From positions 1 to 7,527 of the forward strand of contig JAMCQQ010000073.1 of NCBI GenBank assembly GCA_023379515.1: DNA of 7,527 nucleotides, read 5' to 3'. A program made the translations under genes and the position numbers. Below the pieces are notes generated by a model that worked only from the letters and a program-made list of their open reading frames with translations, searched no databases and was not told the DNA's origin. Every line of letters starts with the position of its first letter. The stretch's first letter is position 1. This DNA comes from Actinomycetota bacterium (GTDB lineage: Bacteria > Actinomycetota > Humimicrobiia > Humimicrobiales > Humimicrobiaceae). Below, one piece after another: positions 1-5,351 of this stretch.

Positions 1-600
1 AAAACTTCTACATGATTATCCTTATTTCTCTTATAACTTTTAAGTATGTTTGAAATGAGGCTTATTCCATTTTGCCCTATGTCGTCAAGCCTTCCAATAA
101 AAGGTGATATAAAAACATCTCCTTTTTTCGCACCCTTGGTGGCAAGGAACACAGCAGCCGATTGTTCCTGGTTAAAACATAATGTCATATTTACTCTCAT
201 TCCTTCCTGCACTGCCTTATGTGCCGCTTTAATACCTTCTTTTATAATGGGAAGTTTTATATGGGCGTTTGGTATCCAAGAGTACATTTCTTCTGCCTCT
301 TTAAGTAACTGTCCAGATGTCATGTTAAAATTAGCGTAGACTTCAACCGATACCGAACCCTTCGGAATTTGTTTTGAGATCTCTTGAATTATTTTTTTAT
401 ATAAAGAATATATTTCTTTTTTTGTAAATTTGTCCTTTTTATTAATTCTTTCAATAACTTCGGGATTTTTTGCTATTAAGCTAGGATTTGTTGTTTGTCC
501 ATCTAAGAATCAAGAATCCAAGCATTTCAATCATCTTTTTTGTTTCATTGGGGTCTCCGCTATCGAGAAAAATCTTGGTTTTTAAATTTTTAGGTTTCAT
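1..600 (-). pseudogene. tal: Transaldolase, frameshifted by a 7-bp tandem duplication; 3' end outside window
   Basis: Transaldolase moves a three-carbon dihydroxyacetone unit between sugar phosphates in the cytosolic non-oxidative pentose phosphate pathway. As written, the frame opens at the ATG at 598-600 and stops after 39 codons at a TAG (481-483). Dropping one copy of the 7-bp repeat at 505-518 gives an open frame of 197 codons running off the window edge. In this restored protein the family landmarks appear in order: FLDS with catalytic Asp13, GQTTNPSL (32-39), SVEVYA with Glu84, HIKLP with the presumed Schiff-base Lys113, MTLCF (136-140) and FISPFIGRLDD (161-171). The family call is firm. 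Whether the gene is truly dead, phase-variable or an assembly error cannot be told here. It lies 62 bp after the PEP carboxylase gene, with no clear ribosome binding site. Confidence 0.9.
505..518. repeat. Perfect 7-bp tandem duplication inside transaldolase
   Basis: The unit AAGAATC occurs at 505-511 and again at 512-518 on the plus strand (GATTCTT twice on the coding strand). The extra seven bases shift the transaldolase frame at codon 30. With one copy removed the coding strand reads M-L-G-F-L-D-G-Q-T-T-N-P-S, the expected transaldolase sequence across this point. Confidence 0.93.
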
Positions 601-623
601 TAAAATTATTTTTTGATAAAACA

Positions 624-651
624 ATCATATACCTTATTAATTATTCTTCAA
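624..651 (-). promoter_or_regulatory. Possible sigma70-type promoter before transaldolase
   Basis: In the 62-bp gap between the PEP carboxylase stop and the transaldolase ATG, the minus strand carries TTGAAG (646-651), a 16-bp spacer and TATGAT (624-629). These match the -35 and -10 consensus at 4/6 and 5/6 positions. The -10 box ends 23 bases before the ATG. The region is so AT-rich that such matches arise easily by chance, and read-through from the upstream operon is equally possible. Confidence 0.25.
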
Positions 652-662
652 ATTCTATATAT

Positions 663-2165
663 TTATCCCAAACTTCTCCTAAGAACAGCTGCTTCTTCTA
701 TAAGGTCTGTCATTTCTATTCCTTTTGAAAATCTATCATAAATACCGTTAGTAAATACCGCATGTGCTTTTTCCTCGGTTGTCTTGGGACCAAGTTTCTC
801 TCCCAAATAATTCTCTATCAGTATAACATCCTCCTGAATTTCTTTCCAACCCTTGGACTTTTTGGAAAGAAGAGAAAGAACCTCTTTATTAAGATAACGT
901 CCGGCATTGTTTAAATCTCTGTGGAAATTTAAATAATGTTTTTCAACGATAGGTAAGTTGCCATGTTTCTTCGCTTCTTTTATTCCTCTTCCTACACCAA
1001 TAAACTCGGGAGGAATACCAATCGAATACAAAGAGGCTGTAAAGTTTATTGCTCTTGGAACTTTTACCCCTTGTACCATTCTTGGATACTTAAGAAGACC
1101 TGTGTGCTTTAACCTTTCTCTTCTAGCTGGCATAAAAGTAGCAATGCTGTAAACGGTTGCTCCTATCTTTTTAACGGTCTGTTTATAGAAAGGTTCAAAA
1201 TCTTTGATTACTCTTTTTATTTTCTCCTCATCTTCGCTGTTTATTATCCTTGCCTTACCTTTAGGCAAAATCCTATCTATTTCCTCTATGGCGCTTTGAA
1301 CATCTTTTTGCGGAAAGTCGTACTGGAAAGCACTTTGAACCAGCATTGTTTTTATACCGCTATATTCCCTTGCAAATTGCTTTATTGAGTATGGAGTAGA
1401 ACCTCCACGAAAAGGTAGAGAACCTGCGCCTATAATTGGGTATGTTGCTATTCCTGTTTTTTTAGAAAACTTTGAATATCTTGATAAAGCAACTTTTATC
1501 GCTAAAATCGAAGGAATCAAACCGGAACTTAAAGCAGAATCAGATCTTGCTAAATAGGGCCTTATATATGATGGTTTTGTCCCAAATTTACTTTTATGTA
1601 AATTTATGTAATTTTCTAAAATTTCGGAGGACTCCATAATTCTATTTATATCCTCGAAAAGCGGAATAATACTAATGCTATTTATCGAGCTATTTTTGTA
1701 AAGAGGATTTTTAAGATTTTTCAATTCAAGAAAAGCTTCCTGAATCGCAATCATTTCCTCTGCTACTTGAGTCATTGACAGTATTGCTTCGAATATTGGC
1801 GGAGAATGGAAATTTATTTCCTGCGCAAGCCCTGCTGCACTTAATATACCCATTAAAGCCCTTCCCAGCCTAAATTCCGTATTAACTCTATAATCAGGAA
1901 GACGAAACGTTAGGAACTTATCTCTTCCCAATTGGTTCTTATGAAAAAATGTCGGATATTCGCTGACTAGTCTTTCAAAAACCGACTCGTCAACAAATTT
2001 TCCTTCCCAATCCCATTTGTACTCCGAAACTCCAAGCTTAGAAAAGGCAAAGTAACACTCTTTTACTTCGTCGTGATCCCTAATGTATGCTTCGTTATGC
2101 CATGATGGTTTACTGGCATTATCAGGGTGTTGCGATACCATTACTGTAGGAATTTTCCTTTTCAT
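663..2165 (-). CDS. ppcA: Archaeal-type phosphoenolpyruvate carboxylase (PEPC type 2)
   Basis: This 500-residue cytosolic enzyme carboxylates phosphoenolpyruvate with bicarbonate to give oxaloacetate and phosphate, an anaplerotic step. It belongs to the short archaeal-type PEPC family, not the roughly 900-residue bacterial/plant type. The N-terminal signature VSQHPDNA (residues 10-17) is diagnostic. Other conserved blocks are LARSD (205-209), GAGSLPFRGG (246-255), VQSAFQYDFP (276-285), the basic stretch MPARRERLKH (345-354) and GVGRGIKEA (390-398). Length is normal for the family and the frame is unbroken. The ATG lies 2 bp after the stop of the upstream sugar dehydratase with no Shine-Dalgarno sequence, so translation is probably coupled. 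Outside archaea the family is known from a few bacteria such as Clostridium perfringens and Leuconostoc/Oenococcus. Its place directly behind nucleotide-sugar genes is unusual, and no allosteric or regulatory site is visible. Confidence 0.95.
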   Translation of the reverse strand: MKRKIPTVMVSQHPDNASKPSWHNEAYIRDHDEVKECYFAFSKLGVSEYKWDWEGKFVDESVFERLVSEYPTFFHKNQLGRDKFLTFRLPDYRVNTEFRLGRALMGILSAAGLAQEINFHSPPIFEAILSMTQVAEEMIAIQEAFLELKNLKNPLYKNSSINSISIIPLFEDINRIMESSEILENYINLHKSKFGTKPSYIRPYLARSDSALSSGLIPSILAIKVALSRYSKFSKKTGIATYPIIGAGSLPFRGGSTPYSIKQFAREYSGIKTMLVQSAFQYDFPQKDVQSAIEEIDRILPKGKARIINSEDEEKIKRVIKDFEPFYKQTVKKIGATVYSIATFMPARRERLKHTGLLKYPRMVQGVKVPRAINFTASLYSIGIPPEFIGVGRGIKEAKKHGNLPIVEKHYLNFHRDLNNAGRYLNKEVLSLLSKKSKGWKEIQEDVILIENYLGEKLGPKTTEEKAHAVFTNGIYDRFSKGIEMTDLIEEAAVLRRSLG

Positions 2166-2167
2166 AA

Positions 2168-3132
2168 TTATTTTTTATACCATTCCAAAACATCTATTAG
2201 AGCATTTTCAAGGCTATGATTATTTTCCCAGCCCAAATTCCTAATTTTTTTATCATTAAGATGTTGATAGGGAATCTCATTCTTTGCGTTGTTTAAAATT
2301 TTGTATTTAATTTTAATATTTAAAATCTTTTCTGTTTTTTTTATTAAATCTAAAACAGACAGCGAATCTTTTGAGGAAAAATTAAATGCTTCTCCTTTTA
2401 CCTTCTCGATGTTTTTTAATAAAAATATATATCCATCGACAACATCTTTAACATATAAATAATCTCTTATATAATTACCATCACTTCTTAAGTTAAGAAT
2501 CTTTTTTTTCAATATTGCTTCACAAATACCTGGGATTATCCTTGAATAATTTAAATCTCCTTCTCCATAAACGTTTCCAAAACGGGTTATTACAACCGGA
2601 GTTCCATAAGTTTTATAATATGTTTGGCAAATAAGATCCATACTTGATTTTGAAACATCATAAGGATGATCTCCTCTTAAGGGAGACTCTTCTGTGTAGG
2701 CTCTTCTGTGTAGGCAGATTTTGTTTTTCCATATGCCTTGTCCGAAGAAGCAACAATAATTCCCTTTATTTTTTTATTCTGTCTTATTTCTTCTAATAAA
2801 TTTACTGTTCCAATAATATTAGTTTCAAAAGCAGCAAGGGGATTATCGTAAGCTCTTTCTACAATTGGCTCCGCAGCAAGATGAAAAATAAACTCGGGGG
2901 AATTTACCTTTAAATATTTTTTTATTTTTGGCTTATCCCGTATATCCAAAAAAGTAAAATCAACTTTTTTTTTAAGATTGTGAGTAAAAAAAAGGGATTT
3001 TGGATTTATTTTAATATCTATGACGCTGACTTTTGCTCCTTGATTAATTAACTCTTCTACAAGATTTCCACCTATAAATCCTGCCCCACCCGTTACTAAT
3101 ATTTTTTTTTCCTTTATCTCCATACGTTCCAT
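2168..3132 (-). pseudogene. NAD-dependent sugar epimerase/dehydratase, probably CDP-glucose 4,6-dehydratase, split by a 14-bp tandem duplication
   Basis: This is an extended short-chain dehydrogenase/reductase acting on a nucleotide sugar. As written it is two fragments: an N-terminal part ending at a TAA at 2677-2679, and a C-terminal part that can start at the ATG at 2639-2641. Removing one copy of the repeat at 2687-2714 restores about 316 residues, a normal length. The restored protein has the NAD motif TGGAGFIG (14-21), HLAAEP (84-89), SSDKAYG (129-135), catalytic YDVSK (Tyr153, Lys157), RFGNVYG and IRDYLYV. The YDVSK segment is encoded only in the restored frame, so neither fragment alone should be active. 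The SDK signature and the 5' overlap with rfbF favour CDP-glucose 4,6-dehydratase (RfbG role), but the GGAGFIG and IRDYLYV motifs are generic, so another 4,6-dehydratase or a 4-epimerase is possible. The ATG at 3132 is preceded by GGAGAG. A TTG at 3150 and an ATG at 3123 are alternative starts. Confidence 0.85.
2687..2714. repeat. Perfect 14-bp tandem duplication inside the sugar dehydratase
   Basis: The unit CTCTTCTGTGTAGG occurs at 2687-2700 and immediately again at 2701-2714 (plus strand), followed by the first base of a further unit. Because 14 is not a multiple of 3, the coding strand goes from S-A-Y-T-E-E into P-T-Q-K-S-L-P and a stop. With one copy the frame reads S-A-Y-T-E-E-S-P-L-R-G-D-H-P-Y-D-V-S-K and joins the downstream fragment without a gap. 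Confidence 0.95.
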
Positions 3133-3896
3133 TTTGGATCTTCTCTCCAAATCTTATTTAAATCATCAACATCTGTGTAAGTGTCCATTGAATGCCAAAA
3201 ACCGTCATGAGCATATACCGACAGTTGTCTTTCTGCAACCAACCTTTTTAATGCTTCATGTTCAAACTCTGCAGGATTTATATAATTAAAAAAATCTTTT
3301 TTAAAAACCATGAACCCTCCGTTTGTTCTTTCTTTTAAAACAGGCTTTTCTACAAAATCTTCAGCAATATGTTTTTCATTAATCCTCAAAAGTCCATATT
3401 TACTTCGTGGATGAACACCTGTAACAGTACCTATTGTTCCTTGTTTTTTATGAAAACTTACAAGTTTTTTGATATCTATATCTGCCACACCATCTCCGTA
3501 AGTAACCATAAAATACTTATCATTTGGAGGTATAAAATCTTTAGTACGTAATATTCTTTCCCCAGGCAAGGTCTCCTCACCTGTATCGACAAATGTAATT
3601 TTAAAATCATCATTTTTATCGTCATCTTTCGCCTTTTTGTGGATGTGGGTGCTTCCTGTTTTCGTAGATATAGAAAAATTATTTAAATAATATTTTTGAT
3701 TCAGAAAATATTGCCTTATTTGGTCTCCTTTGTATCCTAATGCTATTATAAAATCGTTAAATCCATAATGTGCGTATATTTTCATTATGTGCCAAAGAAT
3801 TGGCTTTCCTCCTATGAGGACCATCGGTTTTGGTTTAAATTCAGTTTCTTCCTTTAATCTGTATCCTAATCCCCCACTTAATATTATTGTTTTCAT
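3114..3896 (-). CDS. rfbF: Glucose-1-phosphate cytidylyltransferase
   Basis: This enzyme makes CDP-glucose and pyrophosphate from CTP and alpha-D-glucose 1-phosphate, the first step towards CDP-linked 6-deoxy and 3,6-dideoxy sugars. The 260 residues match the usual length. Visible family motifs are the nucleotide-binding loop ILSGGLGYRLKEET (5-18), KPKPMV (21-26), GGKPILWHIM (29-38), TYGDGVADID (132-141), EKP (183-185), NGGFMVF (192-198) and the C-terminal GFWHSMDT (232-239). The WHIMK block and the GFW..MDT ending point to RfbF over glucose-1-phosphate thymidylyltransferases. In the loop, the usual GTR is GYR (Tyr12), and an acidic insert DDDKNDD lies at 91-97. Its 3' end overlaps the sugar dehydratase start, fitting a two-gene unit. 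The 55-bp gap upstream holds a -10-like TATAGT (3908-3913) but no convincing -35 or Shine-Dalgarno sequence. Confidence 0.93.
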   Translation of the reverse strand: MKTIILSGGLGYRLKEETEFKPKPMVLIGGKPILWHIMKIYAHYGFNDFIIALGYKGDQIRQYFLNQKYYLNNFSISTKTGSTHIHKKAKDDDKNDDFKITFVDTGEETLPGERILRTKDFIPPNDKYFMVTYGDGVADIDIKKLVSFHKKQGTIGTVTGVHPRSKYGLLRINEKHIAEDFVEKPVLKERTNGGFMVFKKDFFNYINPAEFEHEALKRLVAERQLSVYAHDGFWHSMDTYTDVDDLNKIWREDPKWNVWR

Positions 3897-3951
3897 ATAC
3901 GTTGAATACTATACCAAAATCAAACAGCAAAAAAAAGTGTTGAGTATTTAG

Positions 3952-4689
3952 TTAATTTATCCTTTTTACTACCCTCAATCTCCAAAATACTTCGAGAGTC
4001 TCAAAAAACATTTTAAATGCAACTATAAAGAAATTGAGGTTTGTTATTGTCCCTCTTTTCAAAGTCAATTTAACGGGAGCCTCACATACATTAAAACCCA
4101 TTAGTTTTGCTAAAACTAATACTTCTATGTCAAAAGCAAAATCCTTAATTTTAACTCTCGAAAAAATTTTTTTTGCTGCCTCTTTTTTAAATAATTTCAA
4201 TCCTGCCTGAGTATCTCTAACGTTAAGGCCAAAAAGAATATGTGTTATATTTCTGTATCCCCAGGACAGGATTTTCCTTATTAGAGGATATTTGACATTC
4301 GAATCAGGGTGTAATTTGCTTCCTATTACTATGTCGGCGTTATTCATGCTCATATAATTAAGAAGTGCGTGAATAGAATATGGGCTTATTTCCATTCCCG
4401 CATCAATAAACCCAATAATACCCCCTCTTGCTTTTTCTACTCCAAATTTTATGGCAAAACCCTTACCTCTGTTTTCTTTATAACCCAACACCGATAGATT
4501 TTTGATCTTAGGCCTTAGATCTTGGAGATTCTGAAATGTTTTATCAAAAAATCCGTCAACCACAACAATTATTTCGTGTTTAAAAGGAAAAGACGACAAA
4601 GCCTTATCCAGGTTTTTAGCGTCTTGAACGATTGTTTCTTCTTGTTTGTAGGCAGGAACAACAAGGGATAATAACTTAATTTTTTCCAT
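3952..4689 (-). CDS. Glycosyltransferase family 2, polyprenyl-phosphate hexose synthase-like
   Basis: This 245-residue GT-A fold glycosyltransferase resembles dolichyl/polyprenyl-phosphate mannose or glucose synthases (DPM1/ALG5/GtrB type), which transfer a sugar from a nucleotide donor to a lipid-phosphate carrier on the inner face of the membrane. Motifs in order are VPAYKQEETI (11-20), VVVDGFFDKT (42-51, in the place of VDDGSTDGT), ENRGKGFAIKFG (72-83), FIDAGME (94-100), IGSKLHPDS (122-130), DTQAGLKLF (159-167) and FDIEVLVLA (186-194). The metal-binding motif usually written DxD reads DAG here. No GtrA-like membrane domain follows, though the last 35 residues are hydrophobic and may lie on the membrane. 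The ATG directly follows the TAA of the upstream epimerase gene, so the two are almost certainly co-translated. The sugar and acceptor cannot be told from sequence alone. Confidence 0.85.
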   Translation of the reverse strand: MEKIKLLSLVVPAYKQEETIVQDAKNLDKALSSFPFKHEIIVVVDGFFDKTFQNLQDLRPKIKNLSVLGYKENRGKGFAIKFGVEKARGGIIGFIDAGMEISPYSIHALLNYMSMNNADIVIGSKLHPDSNVKYPLIRKILSWGYRNITHILFGLNVRDTQAGLKLFKKEAAKKIFSRVKIKDFAFDIEVLVLAKLMGFNVCEAPVKLTLKRGTITNLNFFIVAFKMFFETLEVFWRLRVVKRIN

Positions 4690-5244
4690 TTAAGAAGACA
4701 GGTTCGAAAATTCTTTTCTAACCAAGTCCCAATTAAAAATTGTTCCATCGCTTGTTTTAACTTTAGCTTCCGCATATGGAACTCTTTCCTCTTCTTGGGG
4801 GTTATAAAGTCCTGTTGGAAAGTTAATAAGAATTGCGGGTTCTTTAGATACAACCATAAATCCGTGTAGGGTTTTTCTTGGAATTAAAACAAGATAAGGA
4901 TTCTCTCTTGCGTTAATATAAAAAAGATTTAAAAGTCCTTTTGTAGATGAGTCTTCCCTATTATCCGCAATTGCAACAACTATTTCACCTTTTACTACCG
5001 AAAATCTGTCATCTTGTATAGTTGGATGATAATGCCAAACGTCCTCGTCTCTTGCAACGCCAGATGGTGTTTCGGAATAATATTGCATAAAAAATTCCCT
5101 ATTGTTTCCATAAACATCATTCCAGTCTTTTCTAAGTGTTTCAACCAAAATACCAGAATCGTCTTTATTTACTTTATAAGGATGGATAACAACATCATTA
5201 ATAAGTTTTACGTTATCTTTATTGGCAAGAGTGATAAATTCCAT
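4690..5244 (-). CDS. RmlC-like cupin, dTDP-4-dehydrorhamnose 3,5-epimerase family sugar epimerase
   Basis: This 184-residue protein has the length and jelly-roll pattern of RmlC-type enzymes, which epimerise C3 and/or C5 of 4-keto-6-deoxy nucleotide sugars in the cytosol. Matching segments are WHYHP (70-74) in the position of the catalytic-His strand, RFSVVKGEIVVAIADNRED (80-98) matching the V-V-R-G-E-V...D-I-R core, LIPRKTLHGFMVVS (120-133) matching IPPGFAHGFLVLS, and FPTGLYNPQEEE (142-153) matching T..Y.P..E. The usual GLHYQ is replaced by WHYHP, so it is a divergent member. With rfbF and a probable CDP-glucose dehydratase nearby, the substrate could be a CDP-4-keto-6-deoxyhexose; a dTDP sugar is the default alternative, but no rmlA, rmlB or rmlD lies in this window. 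It is the first gene after the repeat gap at 5245-5349 and has a candidate promoter ending only 6 bp before its ATG. Confidence 0.78.
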   Translation of the reverse strand: MEFITLANKDNVKLINDVVIHPYKVNKDDSGILVETLRKDWNDVYGNNREFFMQYYSETPSGVARDEDVWHYHPTIQDDRFSVVKGEIVVAIADNREDSSTKGLLNLFYINARENPYLVLIPRKTLHGFMVVSKEPAILINFPTGLYNPQEEERVPYAEAKVKTSDGTIFNWDLVRKEFSNLSS

Positions 5245-5250
5245 AGCTAA

Positions 5251-5279
5251 AGTATAACATAGTTAGGTTAAGGATTTAA
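5251..5279 (-). promoter_or_regulatory. Extended -10 promoter for the epimerase gene, possibly leaderless
   Basis: On the minus strand TGT-TATACT (5251-5259) fits the extended -10 pattern TGnTATAAT with one mismatch. A weak -35, TTAAAT (5274-5279), sits 17 bp upstream. The -10 ends 6 bases before the ATG at 5244, so transcription would begin at or next to the start codon. No Shine-Dalgarno sequence is present, which fits a leaderless mRNA. The -35 element lies inside the neighbouring repeat arm. Confidence 0.45.
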
Positions 5280-5351
5280 GATGTATGATTTAAGATATAA
5301 GATTTACGAAACCAAATTCTTCTTAAATCCTACATCCTAATTCTTACATCT
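5271..5351. repeat. Degenerate 14-bp-period intergenic repeat with inverted arms
   Basis: The gap between the flippase and epimerase genes (5245-5349, no ORF) contains three degenerate plus-strand copies at a 14-bp period: AGGATTTAAGATGT (5271-5284), ATGATTTAAGATAT (5285-5298) and AAGATTTACGAAAC (5299-5312). It then carries related units in the opposite orientation (about 5317-5351). The arms GATGTATGATTTAAGA (5280-5295) and TCTTAAATCCTACATC (5321-5336) pair at 15 of 16 positions across a 25-base loop, and AGGATTTAAGA (5271-5281) pairs perfectly with 5321-5331 as an alternative. No T-run follows on the minus strand, so a Rho-independent terminator is not supported. Confidence 0.75.

Noticed and set aside
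46..339. 97-codon open frame on the plus strand
   Set aside because: It is antisense to the transaldolase reading frame, which shows all family motifs in this stretch; the plus-strand product has no recognisable domain.
481..600. Programmed ribosomal frameshift as the explanation for the transaldolase break
   Set aside because: No slippery heptamer with a downstream structure is evident, and an exact tandem duplication accounts for the break fully; transaldolases are not known to use recoding.
958..1152. 64-codon plus-strand open frame
   Set aside because: It lies wholly antisense to conserved PEP carboxylase coding sequence.
4569..4853. 94-codon minus-strand open frame spanning the epimerase/GT2 junction
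   Set aside because: It is an out-of-frame overlap of two well-supported genes; the product is lysine-rich and low in complexity, without motifs.
5014..5250. 78-codon plus-strand open frame
   Set aside because: Antisense to the 5' half of the epimerase gene and covers its promoter; no domain is recognisable.
5280..5336. Rho-independent terminator after the flippase gene
   Set aside because: The stem is AT-rich and no run of T follows on the minus strand (TAACCTAAC comes next).
5271..5351. CRISPR array
   Set aside because: Units are about 14 bp, degenerate, in both orientations and without spacers; no cas genes nearby.
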